Shown here one piece after another: positions 41,021-51,256 of a stretch of 64,000 nucleotides of DNA. How positions within the stretch are numbered: the stretch's first letter is position 1; every line of letters starts with the position of its first letter. The notes below the pieces were generated by a model, which ran no database searches, had not been told where the DNA came from, and saw nothing but the letters and a program-made list of their open reading frames with translations. The stretch is from Vreelandella olivaria (GTDB taxonomy: Bacteria > Pseudomonadota > Gammaproteobacteria > Pseudomonadales > Halomonadaceae), in contig AP019416.1 in the NCBI GenBank assembly GCA_004295565.1, positions 4,898,001 through 4,962,000 of the forward strand. Reading direction: 5' to 3'. The position numbers and the translations under genes were made by a program.

Positions 41021-41064
41021 GTGTCTTTAGTGGATATCAACGAAGGAACGGGATTGACGCGTGT

Positions 41065-42117
41065 CTAGCGCTCAACCTGACGGTTCCAACGATTGGTCCA
41101 CTCGAGACGGTTGGGATTGATGACATCCCAGTCCACGGCCACTAGCTGGTCGACCTTTTCACCATAGGGAAGCACGCTTGCCAATTCGTCGGATAACTGG
41201 GCATGCCGCTGTGCGGGCCCCAGCCCTGAGTGTCGGCCAGCAGCTCTTGTGATTCCGGTGCCAGCAGGTGTTCGATAAAGGCCTCGGCCAGTTCACGCTC
41301 CTCGCTGCCTTCGATGACACAGGCAGCCACCATCAAGGCGACGGCACCCTCTTCGGGGTAAGCGAAGGCGCCCGGGAAGCCTGTGCTGGCCAGCGCACGC
41401 AAGCGCCCGCTGCCCCAGACCGACAGAGCGATTTCTTCATTCTGGAACAGCTCGGACATCTTGCCCGCCGAAGGCTCGAAAGAGAGGATGTTAGGCGCGA
41501 TTTGCTCTTTCATGAATTCGAAACCGGGGTCGATATCGCTTTCGCTTCCCCCGTTGAGACGCGCCGCCATTACCAGGGCATGCACACCATAAGTGTTACT
41601 GATGGAAGGAACGACCAGCTTGCCGGCGAATTTCTCATCGGCCAGGTCTTCCCATGAGGAAGGCGGCTCCCAGCCATTACGCTCGAACATGTCGGCATTG
41701 TAGGCAAACCCGGAAGCGACCAGGCCAACCCCGACGGCCTTGTCATCGGGGGAAACGCGCGATGTCGTAGACGTCATCGAGCATGGCGGTATCTTGCATC
41801 GGCGAGCAGAAACCCAGGTTGACGGCTTGATACATGGGGCCATCGTCCATCAGCACCACATCCAGCTCCTGGTCACCACGCTGGGCTTGTAGTTTGGCCA
41901 GGGTATCGGTGGAATTACCTGCCACGTAGATGATTTCCGCGTCATGCTCTTCGAGAAACGCTGGAATGATCTCATCGCGCATGGCTTGCTCGGTAGAGCC
42001 CCCGTAGGAGCCGACATAAAGCGGTTCAGCGAAAGCGGAATTGATGCCGAGAAACAGCAGTCCCGCCATAGCAGTCGTTTGGCTAGTCATTTTTTCATGC
42101 TTGCAGTGTCCTGTCAT
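41065..42117 (-). CDS. ABC periplasmic binding protein, PotD/PotF-like, frameshifted
   Basis: Type II solute receptor of the spermidine/putrescine family, ~345 aa. The signal peptide is hydrophobic AMAGLLFLGINSAFA, then EPLYVGSYGGSTEQAMRD. The middle part has GVGLVASGFAYNADMF and FAGKLVVPSISNTYG. Breaks lie near 41755 and 41215; the latter restores HAQLSDELASVLPYGEKV and a C-terminus ending WTNRWNRQVER with stop at 41065. The start is 42117 or 42090; the upstream one gives the Lys-containing n-region expected for a signal peptide, but neither has a strong ribosome site. First gene of the amine-use string. Confidence 0.8.
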
Positions 42118-42263
42118 TGATGTCGATGTTTTGCTTGTTGTTATCAATGGCCGCCACCGCTTCTGTTATTGCTAGAAAACGGTCAGAAGGCGTGGGCAGT
42201 GCGACCTGGAATTTAAGCTAGCATCGCTTTGGTCATCAGGGCTAATGCCTTTTGTTAGCCATC

Positions 42264-43193
42264 CTATTCGCTAATGTTATGGGTTAATGGCGTGGACGAC
42301 GCGGCAAGCTGATCGGCAAGATGTCGTTTCAACTCATCGAGAAACTCCAGCACCAATCGTGACGGGGGCCGGAAAGCGGGAAGCACTGCACTGTAATGAA
42401 AGGGGATTTCGGGGGTAAAGGAACGGGACACCAAGCCTCTCGAAAGGTAGCTATCCGCGGTGATCGGGTCGATCAACGATACCCCAGCTCCCGCCAGAAC
42501 CAGCTCGCAAGCCACACTCGACAATTGGGTCTCTATACGCATTCGGCGCCTGATGCCCGCCTGCTGGAAGACCTGGTCAATAAGCGGCCTGACATCCTGA
42601 GTTTGCCCGAGAGAAACAAAAGACTCCCCCTCGAGATCATCAATGTGCACAACAGGCTGGCTGGCAAGGGGGTGATTGGGCAGCATCACTAGCCGCAACG
42701 CACCACTGGCAATCGGACGAATGGTGACGGAGGGGTCGACCAGTTGCATACCTATCAGGCCGGCATCGCACTGTTGTGTCGCCACCCACTCCAGCACCCG
42801 CTGGGAGCTATGCACCTGCAGGGAAATAGTGATGCCGGGATGACGCTCGGAGAAAGCGTTGATCATCGTCGGCAGGGCATTCAACGCCAAAGCGGGCATG
42901 CAGCTTAGCAGCAATCGGCCGGTACGAAATTCACGAATTTCGCGAGCCGTATCGGTAATTTTATCCAGGCCGACAAAAGCTCGCTCCACGTCTTCATAGA
43001 GGGCTAACGCTTCCGGCGTGGGAATTAATCTACCTTTGTGACGCTGGAAAAGCGCAAATCCCACATGGAATTCTAGATCCCCGACCAAACGACTGACGGC
43101 AGGCTGGGAAACATGCAGTGTCTGAGCGGCACGCGTCACTGTCTTGTGGATCATTACCGCCCGAAAGGCTTCTATCTGGCGAAGATTAATCAT
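42264..43193 (-). CDS. LysR-family regulator 2
   Basis: 309-aa transcription factor. The HTH is at residues 4-45 (LRQIEAFRAVMIHKTVTRAA, then SQPAVSRLVGDLE), followed by an effector domain with QVHSSQRVLEWVATQQCDAGL and GAGVSLIDPITADSYL. It starts at the ATG at 43193. No stop codon separates it from the LysR reading frame upstream, so the two could be one fused protein or, more likely, two genes after one missing base. It probably controls the adjacent ABC/oxidase string. Confidence 0.8.
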   Translation of the reverse strand: MINLRQIEAFRAVMIHKTVTRAAQTLHVSQPAVSRLVGDLEFHVGFALFQRHKGRLIPTPEALALYEDVERAFVGLDKITDTAREIREFRTGRLLLSCMPALALNALPTMINAFSERHPGITISLQVHSSQRVLEWVATQQCDAGLIGMQLVDPSVTIRPIASGALRLVMLPNHPLASQPVVHIDDLEGESFVSLGQTQDVRPLIDQVFQQAGIRRRMRIETQLSSVACELVLAGAGVSLIDPITADSYLSRGLVSRSFTPEIPFHYSAVLPAFRPPSRLVLEFLDELKRHLADQLAASSTPLTHNISE

Positions 43194-44120
43194 CTTTTGA
43201 CGATCCCATGTCAGTCGGGTGGCTTTTGAGAAGCGTTGGCGAAACACGCCGATAAACTCCTGGGCGAGCTGAGATACGGGTTGGTCACGTGGCGTTAGCA
43301 AAGCAAAATCCTCTCCTAACAAGGGAGAAAAAGGCCGTAATACCAAGTTCATGTCGCTGAAAGCTCTAGCGCTGATGGGGTCGAGGATCGCGATGCCCAC
43401 TCCTCGGCCGACTAGCCGGATCGCTTGGAGGGCCAGCGAGACTTCCAAGCACCGTCTGGGGCGTAACTGTCTTGCTTCCATCAACCGCTCCAGGTCGAGG
43501 CGCAAGGGATCCTGCGGCTCGAAGCAGATCAGGGTCTCATTGGCAAGATCATCCACTTCCACCGTGTCACGTTCCGCAAGGGGATGGCCAGAGGGTAGCG
43601 CGCATAGGCTGTCGAGATGAAATACGTCGCTGTTCATGCGGTCATCGATTGCAGAAACAATAGCAAAGCCTACGTCACAGCGCTGGGTGAGTACGTCTTC
43701 TACTACCTGGTCTGAGCGGAAAGTGGCCAGCTCGATCCTGGCATCGGGATGGCCAGGCGCGAAGTCCGCCAATACATCGGGCAGGAAGGTCATTCCCAGC
43801 AAAGGCATGGCACTGATACGCAGCCCCCGACTTCACGCTCGCTGATCCGCCGTGCGGTACTGCGCAAGTGCTCCATGCCGCTCCATACCTTCTGTACCTC
43901 GCGATGAGAATAGGCGCGCCTCCGGTGTCGGCACCAGACGCCCCCGAACACGTTCGAATAGCGTGAACCCTACGTCATGTTCCAGTTGCTTGAGCAGGCG
44001 GGTGACACCCGGTTGTGCAATCAGCATACGCCTGGCGGCACCGGAAACAGTACCGATCTCCATGACATGCTTAAAAGCAAGGATCTGGCGGTCGCGCAAA
44101 TGAAGAGAGGGCATAGTCAT
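43194..44120 (-). CDS. LysR-family regulator 1, frameshifted and in frame with regulator 2
   Basis: ~308-aa LysR protein: HTH in LRDRQILAFKHVMEIGTVSG and QPGVTRLLKQLEHDVGF, linker after breaks near 43910 and 43835 (REVQKVWSGMEHLRSTARR), and effector domain from ISAMPLLGMTFLPDVLADF to FIGVFRQRFSKA. The start is the ATG at 44120 or 44114. After RLTWDRQK the frame passes straight into the Met of regulator 2. In the frame produced by restoring one base near the end, a TAA overlaps that Met codon (ATGATTAA), which would be ordinary translational coupling. It diverges from FAD oxidase B. Confidence 0.75.
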
Positions 44121-44216
44121 AACTTTTACGCATGAAGTGGACAATTATTGGTATTGGATCGTATAGCCTATCCCTACCTATAGTCGAGCTTACTTAAACT
44201 AGATTGAGCTAGCGGC

Positions 44217-45326
44217 ATGCAATTTGACTTCTTAATTATTGGTGGTGGCGTAGTAGGCATGGCTGTTGCCTATGGCCTACTGCGCAGAGGTCAAAAAGTT
44301 ATCATGCTAGACGAAGGAGATGATGTTTTACGCGCATCACGAGGTAATGCCGGACTAACGTGGGTACAAGGAAAAGGTATAGGCATGCCTCGTTATGCCG
44401 AGTTGAGTCTACAGTCGAGCGATGCATGGCCTTTCTTTGCTAGTGAGCTTAGCGAGCGCAGTGGTGTACCACTTGAATACTCTCGCCAGGGCGGTATTGA
44501 TATTTGCTTTGACGTTCAGGAAGCCGAAGCACGTGTGGCCAGCTATCGTAAACTTCAGGCTTCATCACCCTATCTAGCACGCTATTTTCAATGGGAATAC
44601 TTTGATAGACAGGGTCTGTTAACCCATCTCCCTGGCTTAGGTGAAAGCATTCACGGGGGCACTTGGTCTCCCCATGATGGTCATTGCAATCCGCTATTGC
44701 TTCTGCACGCACTTTTAACAGCTAGCCTTAAGATGGGTCTTAGCTATCACCCAGGCTGCTCGGTTCAGCGCCTCGAATCAAATATCGTTGGCTTCACTGC
44801 CAATACTCTAGGCGGTAACTTTTCAGCCGAGCGTATTATCGTAGCTGCAGGCCTAGGAGCGAAGCACCTCTCCCCATGTTGGGCCTGAGCGGAGAAGTGT
44901 TTCCTGCGAGGGCAGATCCTCGTAACGGAAAAAATGCCTCTGATATCGCAACTTCCTACACCTCAGATAAGGCAAACCGGTAACGGTAGCTACTTGATCG
45001 GTGACACCCATGAACATGCAGGTCTAAACCGGGATGCGACTACCAGCATCATGGCGAAATTAGCAGCTCGTGGGGTGCGTATTTACCCGCACCTGAAGAA
45101 CGCCAACATAGTGCGTGCTTGGGGTGCATTACGAGTAATGACACCTGATGGGTTTCCACTGTATGAATCGTCCAGAGCCTACCCAGGTGCCTATAACATC
45201 AATTGTCATAGCGGAATTAGTTTAGCTGCTTTCCACGCTGAAGAGCTGGCTCAAGCCTTGCTGCATGACCGATTGAGCCATGAATTTCGCGAATTTTCCA
45301 GTGTGCGCTTTAGCAAGATTAACTAA
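44217..45326 (+). CDS. FAD-dependent oxidoreductase (DadA-like, paralogue B), frameshifted
   Basis: ~370 aa, similar along its whole length to paralogue A: FDFLIIGGGVVGMAVAYGLL, ASRGNAGLTWVQGKGIGMPR, ERIIVAAGLGAKHLS and WGALRVMTPDGFPLYESS. Two breaks between 44870 and 44935 restore MLGLSGEVFPARGQILVTEK. It is transcribed away from the LysR pair and followed 65 bp later by an amino-acid binding protein gene. Likely substrate class: D-amino acids, opines or secondary amines. Confidence 0.82.
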
Positions 45327-45391
45327 CAAAAACTTTATACCGCGAGTACGACGCCTCACACAACCATCGATAAAACCAAGAGGAATGCGAA

Positions 45392-46140
45392 ATGCGTCAA
45401 GCCACCTGCTGCTTACTTTTCACGACAGTATTAATCGGCGGTATAGTCCAGGCCGATAGTAAACCACTACGTATTGGGGTCGATGTGCCCTATGCGCCTT
45501 ATCAATATAAAGAGCCTGATGGAACCATCACAGGGTTTGAAGTTGATTTAGTCAATGCTACTTGCGAACGCATGCAGCGCGAGTGCGAATGGGTAGAACA
45601 AGGTTGGGATGGAATTATTCCTGGGTTAATGGCGCGCAAATACGACCTAATAGCGTCAGCAATGAACATCACGGAAGAGCGTTCCCGGCAAGTTAGCTTC
45701 TCGGCTCCCTATTACCAAGTACCATCCGTTTGGGTTAAAAACATAAATAACGAGTACGATCTAGAAGGTGACTTGGCAGATGTAGCAATCGGTGTGCAGC
45801 AAGCCACTATTCAAGATGAATATGTTACTACCTACTATCCTGATGCGGATATTCATCGATATGGTGATTCAGGCTCTGTAGTTACCGACATGCATGCGGA
45901 GCGCCTTGACCTTGTTTTCACTGCCTATTCTCTTGCTCAAGAAACGATGCTTCAGGACGAGCGTTTTATACAAACGGGGATTTAATTACCGGCCCAGAGT
46001 CGATTTATGGCCCCGGTATTGGTGCTGCTTTCCGTCCACGAGATGAAGCGCTGATAGAAGCTTTTGATAAGGCGATGCAAGAAATTAAAGAAGATGGAAC
46101 ATTCGACAATATTTATAACGATTACTTTAAAGATCAGTAA
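45392..46140 (+). CDS. Amino-acid ABC periplasmic binding protein (ArtJ/HisJ type), frameshifted
   Basis: ~249-aa receptor. Signal peptide MRQATCCLLFTTVLIGGIVQ, cleavage near QA-DS. The core has LRIGVDVPYAPYQYKEPDG, FEVDLVNATCERM, YDLIASAMNITEERSRQVSF and C-terminal EIKEDGTFDNIYNDYF. One break near 45980 (GGGG run) joins FIQTG to LITGPESIYGPGIGAAF. It is an orphan: no permease or ATPase of its family is encoded nearby, so it must use a transporter elsewhere or act as a sensor ligand-binder. A strong terminator follows. Confidence 0.84.
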
Positions 46141-46175
46141 CCTAATGGTTATTTAGATTCTTTCCTAGGCACAAC

Positions 46176-46207
46176 GCAACAAGCCGATCCAAAGGTCGGC
46201 TTGTTGC
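46176..46207 (+). terminator. Rho-independent terminator after the orphan binding protein
   Basis: GCAACAAGCCGA (46176-46187) and TCGGCTTGTTGC (46196-46207), perfect 12-bp stem with an 8-base loop, followed by TTATTACC. It separates the gene from convergent crc. Confidence 0.75.
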
Positions 46208-46256
46208 TTATTACCACTTACTCACTGCGACGCGGGAAAAGTGCGTTGTCTAACGC

Positions 46257-47024
46257 TTAAAGCGCCAGGTCGTACTCAACGATTAGCGGTGCGAACTCGG
46301 AGAAGGTCGCATCGTAATCGATCCACGCGTCGACCACGTGGCGGCGGAAGTTGGGGCCGACTAACTGATAGTCGATCCGCCAGCCTTCCTGGCGCTCACG
46401 GGGCACATCTTGGTCAAGCTTCGGCCACCAGGTGTACTCACCTGCATCGCGGTTAATTTCGCGGAAGGTGTCGATAAACCCGGTGGGGCCAAGCACCTGA
46501 TCCATCCAGGCGCGCTCTTCGGGGCGGAAGCCTGAGGTCAGTTGATTATCCGACCAGTTGGCCAAATCGACGGTTTTATGGGCAATATGCCAGGTACCAC
46601 AGAGGATGTATTCGCGGCGTTTGCGCGACATCTTCGTCAAGTACTCTTGATACTGCTCCATAAACGACTGTTTGGCTTTTTGGTCACTTCCGTCAGGCAT
46701 CAGGAAAGAGACGATACTGAAGCGTTCATAATCCGCCTGCAGAAAACGTCCTTCATGATCACACTGTGGAAACCCAAGGCCATACATAATCGCCTTGGGA
46801 ATTTTGCGGCAATAGAGTGCCACACCGGAGAAACCGTCCTCTTCGGCATCCAGGAAGTAGCCTTCATAGCCTTCCGGATACAGAATGTGGTCACCCAGTT
46901 CAAAACTTTTTGCCTTGATGTTCTGCACGCAGACCACGTCGACATCCTGCTGAGCCAGCCAGTCCAGGAAGCCACGATCGACGGCATCACGAATACCATT
47001 GACATTGATGCTGGCAATTTTCAT
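46257..47024 (-). CDS. crc: Catabolite repression control protein Crc (inactive ExoIII fold)
   Basis: 255 aa, intact. In pseudomonads Crc assists Hfq in translational repression of catabolic mRNAs. The fold is exonuclease III, but catalytic positions are replaced. The metal-binding Glu of the QE(T/I)K motif is Asn (CVQNIKAKS). The GDWN motif is CGTWHIAH, losing Asp and Asn. The SDHAPL end is SEFAPLIVEYD, losing Asp and His. KRRREYI-type (RKRREYILCG), NWSDNQLTSGFRPEERAWMD and WWPKLDQD match the Crc pattern. It diverges from pyrE, the same neighbour as in Pseudomonas. It should not be annotated as Xth. Confidence 0.85.
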   Translation of the reverse strand: MKIASINVNGIRDAVDRGFLDWLAQQDVDVVCVQNIKAKSFELGDHILYPEGYEGYFLDAEEDGFSGVALYCRKIPKAIMYGLGFPQCDHEGRFLQADYERFSIVSFLMPDGSDQKAKQSFMEQYQEYLTKMSRKRREYILCGTWHIAHKTVDLANWSDNQLTSGFRPEERAWMDQVLGPTGFIDTFREINRDAGEYTWWPKLDQDVPRERQEGWRIDYQLVGPNFRRHVVDAWIDYDATFSEFAPLIVEYDLAL

Positions 47025-47164
47025 AAATCGTCCCTTTGCGTCGCTGCTGTATGATACCCGACGTTTAGACGTTTGGGTAAAGGCAGCAGCTAAAACTTGC
47101 CATTTACCCTACTTTTATTGTTGCTTTCGTGCCGATTTAAACCTACCGCCTAGTGAGGAATACC

Positions 47165-47829
47165 GTGGCCACCACTCTACAACCCTACCAGCGCGATTTC
47201 ATTGCCTTTGCCATTGAGCAGGGCGTGCTTAAATTTGGTGAGTTTACGCTTAAATCCGGCCGCGTTAGCCCCTACTTTTTCAACGCTGGCTTGTTTCAGA
47301 CTGGCCGTGCGCTGGCCAAGCTGGGGCGTTTTACGCCCAGGCGATTGTCGATAGTGATTTAAACGCCGACGTGCTGTTTGGCCCAGCCTATAAGGGTATT
47401 CCGCTGGCAGCCGTTACAGCGGCGGCCTTGGCCGATCATCACGATATGGATATGCCCTACTCATTTAACCGTAAAGAGGCCAAAACCCACGGTGAAGGGG
47501 GCAATATCGTTGGCGCACCTTTAGCAGGCGATATTTTAATCATTGATGATGTGATTACCGCAGGCACCGCGATTCGCGAAGTGATGACGCTGATTGAGCA
47601 GAGCGGTGCCCGCGCCGCTGGCGTTATCATCGCGCTTGATCGCCAGGAGCGCGGTCAAGGCGAGCGGAGCGCGATTCAGGAAGTCCAGGCCCAGTACGGC
47701 ATGCCGGTGGTCAGTATCGTCACCTTAGAGCAAGTACTCACTTACCTTGAAGAGCACGCCGGAGGAGAAATGCTTGCCTACGCTGAAGCGATCAGAGCGT
47801 ATCGCGACCGCTACGGCATTACCCACTGA
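47165..47829 (+). CDS. pyrE: Orotate phosphoribosyltransferase, frameshifted
   Basis: Pyrimidine synthesis enzyme joining orotate and PRPP, ~221 aa. [20 protein letters not shown] is near the N-terminus. A lost G near 47326 restores [37 protein letters not shown] and the PRPP loop [16 protein letters not shown] follow. It starts with GTG at 47165, with GAGGA five bases upstream. The frameshift in a pyrimidine-synthesis gene supports sequencing error. It converges on trmL with no gap. Confidence 0.93.
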
Positions 47830-48299
47830 TTAGGCTTGCTCTGCGCCAGCAAAGCCTTGCTGGCGCCACGCTTCGTAGCTCACAATAGCCACGGCGTTGG
47901 AGAGGTTCAGGCTGCGGTTGTTGGGCTGCATGGGCAAACGCAGCTTGTGCTCAGCGTCTAGCGCTTCGTGCACCTGGGGTGAAAGCCCGCCGGTTTCCGA
48001 GCCGAACAGCAGTACATCGCCTGGAGCAAAGTCGGCATCGCTGTAGCGGCGCGTACCTTTGGTAGTGATCGCCCAGATGCGCCGCTCCTGCATCGCTGCT
48101 TGAAAGGCGTTAAAATCCGCGTGGCGAGTGACGTTAGCCAGGTCGCGGTAATCCAGCCCGGCCCGGCGTAGCTTCTTCTCCTCCAGGTCAAAGCCCAGCG
48201 GCTCAATCAGGTGTAACCGACAGCCATTATTGGCCACCAAGCGCATGATATTGCCCGTATTGGGCGCCATACGCGGTTCAAAAGCGCTACTTCAAACAT
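47830..48299 (-). CDS. trmL: tRNA (cytidine/uridine-34 2-prime-O)-methyltransferase TrmL, frameshifted
   Basis: SPOUT-class methyltransferase of the wobble position, ~156 aa. The start ATG at 48299 ([14 protein letters not shown] after restoring one T near 48280) is followed by [31 protein letters not shown] and the knot region [19 protein letters not shown]. Its stop directly abuts that of pyrE on the other strand. It lies divergently next to rep. Confidence 0.9.
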
Positions 48300-48395
48300 C
48301 GCCACCTGCCTATTGTTCGCCCATTATGCATTGACCAAGCGCCGCCGATTGTAATCGAAATCGCCTAGCAACTCTCGCAGAGGATCACCCACGCC

Positions 48396-50459
48396 ATGAC
48401 GCCTGCAACGCCCAAAAGCATTCTTAGCCGGATTAAAGGGCTGAACCCGCGCCAGCAGGAAGCGGTGCGTTATATCGATGGCCCCTGTCTGGTGCTGGCG
48501 GGCGCAGGTTCCGGTAAAACCAGCGTGATCACCACCAAAATTGCCTACCTGGTTCAAGAATGCGGGATGAGCGCGCGCAGAATCGCCGCGGTGACCTTTA
48601 CCAACAAAGCCGCCCGGGAGATGAAAGAGCGTGTGGGTCAGATGCTTCACGGCAAGGAGGGCCACGGGCTAACGGTCTCCACCTTCCACACCCTGGGGCT
48701 GAACATTATTCGCGGCGAGCTGAAAACCCTGGGCTACAAACCGGGCTTTTCCCTTTTGACCCGGAAGACGCCAAGGCGCTGCTGCGAGATTTGATGAACA
48801 AAGACGCCCAGGTGGACGCCGAACAAATCAACGCCGTGCAGAGCAAAATCTCCACCTGGAAGAACGATTTAGTGCTGCCCAGCGATGCGCTTTCGTTTGC
48901 CTCGGATGATGATGAGCACTTCGCCGCCCGGGTGTACGAAGCCTACGTGCGCCACCTTAAAGCTTACAACGCCGTGGATTTTGACGATCTGATTCTGCTG
49001 CCAGTGGTATTGCTACAAAATGATACTGAGGCCTTAGAGCGCTGGCGGCGCAAAATCCACTACATGCTGGTGGATGAGTACCAGGACACCAACGTCTCCC
49101 AGTACCTGCTGGTGAAGCTACTCATGGCGGAGCGCTCCACCTTCACCGTGGTGGGCGATGATGACCAGTCGATTTATGCCTGGCGTGGCGCCCGCCCTGA
49201 AAACCTGATTACCCTGGGGAAGATTTTCCGCGCCTGAAAGTCATCAAGCTGGAGCAGAACTACCGCTCTACCGCCACCATACTGCGCGCCGCCAACACGC
49301 TGATCGCCAATAACCCCCACGTTTACGAAAAGACCCTGTACGATATGGGTGACGGCGCGCCGATTCGGGTAATCGTAAACCGCCATGAAGAGGCCGAGTC
49401 TGAGCGGGTCGCCAGCGAAATGCTCACTCGGCGCATCAAGGAAAAAGCCGAGTGGCGCGACTTTGCAGTGCTGTATCGCGGTAACTTCCAGGCCCGCTTG
49501 CTGGAGCTTAAGCTGCAGCACTACCAAATTCCTTACAAGCTCTCCGGCGGTACGTCGTTTTCTCGCGCAACGAGATTAAAGACACCATGGCCTACCTGCG
49601 CCTGTTGATTAATCCCGCCGACGACAATGCTTTTTTGCGCATCGTGAACGTACCGCGCCGTGAAGTGGGCCCTGGCACGGTAGAGAAGCTTGCCAACTAC
49701 GCCACCGAGCGCTCGATATCCCTGTTTGCCGCCTGCCATGAGCTGGGGTTGGAACAGGTATTACCGACCCGGGCCGTAGAGCGGCTATCGCGCTTTACCC
49801 ACTTTCTCGACAGCGTGCGTAAGCGCATGGATCAGGGCGATGCCATTGCCGCCATACGCGACATGCTGCGGGATATGGATTACGAGGCGTGGCTGTATCA
49901 AAACGCCAGCGCGCCCACCGTGGCCGAACGACGCATGGCTAACGTATGGATCTTGATCGATCAGTTAGAGAAGTCGCTTAACCGCGACCCTGAAGAGAGT
50001 ACCGACGCTACAGAGACCGAAACCGACGGCGTGGAAGCAGCTATTTCGCGCCTGGTGCTGCGCGATATTCTGGAGCAGCAGGCGGAAGAGGATGATTCCG
50101 ATCGCGTGCAGCTACTCACCATGCACGCCTCCAAAGGGTTGGAGTTCCCCCATGTCTATTTAATGGGCTTAGAGGAAGACCTGCTGCCCCACCGTAACGC
50201 CATTGAGGTGGGCACCGTAGAGGAGGAGCGGCGGCTCGCCTATGTGGGCATTACCCGGGCACGGCGTACGCTAACCTTGACCCTTGCCCGCCAGCGCAAA
50301 GCTTATGGTGAACTGATGGACTGTGCGCCCAGCCGCTTTTTAGACGAATTGCCTGGAGAGGATCTAGAGTGGGAAGGTCGTGCGGATAAAGAGGATCCGG
50401 ATAAAAAGCAGGCCCGTGGCAAAGACGCCATTGCCGGGCTGCGTTCTTTATTGGGCTGA
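48396..50459 (+). CDS. rep: ATP-dependent DNA helicase Rep, frameshifted
   Basis: UvrD/Rep superfamily 1 helicase that helps replication forks past blocks. ~687 aa over four frames. [20 protein letters not shown] then Walker [66 protein letters not shown]; and C-terminal [17 protein letters not shown] and [15 protein letters not shown]. Breaks near 48762, 49222 and 49560 are single-base (for example TTTT for TTTTT at the last). It ends [11 protein letters not shown]. Confidence 0.92.
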
Positions 50460-50486
50460 AGGCTCTCTATTGGGCTGAAGGCTTTC
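50449..50486. repeat. 19-bp tandem duplication at the end of rep, third copy at 51163
   Basis: TATTGGGCTGAAGGCTCTC and TATTGGGCTGAAGGCTTTC follow each other directly; the first contains the rep stop. A related copy, TTGAGCTGAAGGCTCGCTAT, lies at 51163-51182 just after the DUF218 gene. The repeats therefore bracket that gene. Confidence 0.6.
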
Positions 50487-50501
50487 TACTGGGGCTTGGT
50501 A

Positions 50502-51140
50502 ATGACACCAACAATGAGCCATGCGCTGACCTTATGGCGCTATCTCACCGCATCTCCTGGCTATCATCAGGAAGGACTACTGGTTGTCTGCGGATCGTAC
50601 GATCTGCGTGTATGTGATTATGCCTGCGATCTTTTCAAGCGCCACAAATTCGATCGGCTTCTCATTACAGGACGAACTGGAAATTGGACTCATCATCTAT
50701 GGAGCGAAACCGAAGCGCGAATCTTTGCAAAGCGAGCCCGTCAGCACTGTATTCCTGACAAATCGATAATCCTAGATACTGAGGCGACAAACTTCGCTGA
50801 GAACATTCGCAATGCGCGCCTTCTCGTTCCCTCAGCCAGAAAAGTGACGTTTATTACCAAACTGAATTCTATTCGACGGGTTATCACAACTGCGCCGGTT
50901 CAGTGGCCCGACGCCAATGTGCGGGCAGATGGGCCACCTATCCGCTTCCCCGAGGAAGTATCTAATGTTGTCGGGGTTTTTGGCTTGATCGCAGAGATGG
51001 TCGGGGACATCGACAGGCTCATCAAATACCCTGATGCTGGGTTCCAGGTGGCAATTAAGGTGCCGGACGATGTTTGGACTTCGTACCAATACTTAGCCGA
51101 ACATGGCTTCGACAGTCATATGGTCGCGTTAACCGCCTGA
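50502..51140 (+). CDS. DUF218 (YdcF/SanA-like) protein
   Basis: 212 aa, intact. It has the DUF218 pattern: LLVVCGSYDLRVCDYACDLF, FDRLLITGRTGNW, ILDTEATNFAENIRNARLL and KVTFITKLNSIRRV. There is no signal peptide or membrane anchor, so it resembles cytoplasmic YdcF (an S-adenosylmethionine-binding member) rather than envelope SanA/ElyC. The function is unknown. The start may be 50502 or the ATG at 50514; ribosome sites are weak. It is flanked by near-identical direct repeats, suggesting insertion between rep and the cytochrome gene. Confidence 0.7.
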   Translation: MTPTMSHALTLWRYLTASPGYHQEGLLVVCGSYDLRVCDYACDLFKRHKFDRLLITGRTGNWTHHLWSETEARIFAKRARQHCIPDKSIILDTEATNFAENIRNARLLVPSARKVTFITKLNSIRRVITTAPVQWPDANVRADGPPIRFPEEVSNVVGVFGLIAEMVGDIDRLIKYPDAGFQVAIKVPDDVWTSYQYLAEHGFDSHMVALTA

Positions 51141-51222
51141 AATTTTCACAACACGCTTTCTGTTGAGCTGAAGGCTCGCTATCGGACGAAGTGATATTTT
51201 CTGAGACAGACACATAAAAATA

Positions 51223-51256
51223 ATCCACAGGGCGGTGACTAAAACACCCTGTGGAT
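51223..51256 (-). terminator. Terminator of the cytochrome c gene
   Basis: ATCCACAGGG (51223-51232) and CCCTGTGGAT (51247-51256) form a 10-bp stem with a 14-base loop. Read on the minus strand it is followed by TATTTTTATG, giving the U-tract. It lies 35 bp past the cytochrome stop. Confidence 0.7.

Noticed and set aside
46257-47024. Exodeoxyribonuclease III (xthA)
   Set aside because: The metal and catalytic residues are replaced, and the sequence and position fit Crc.
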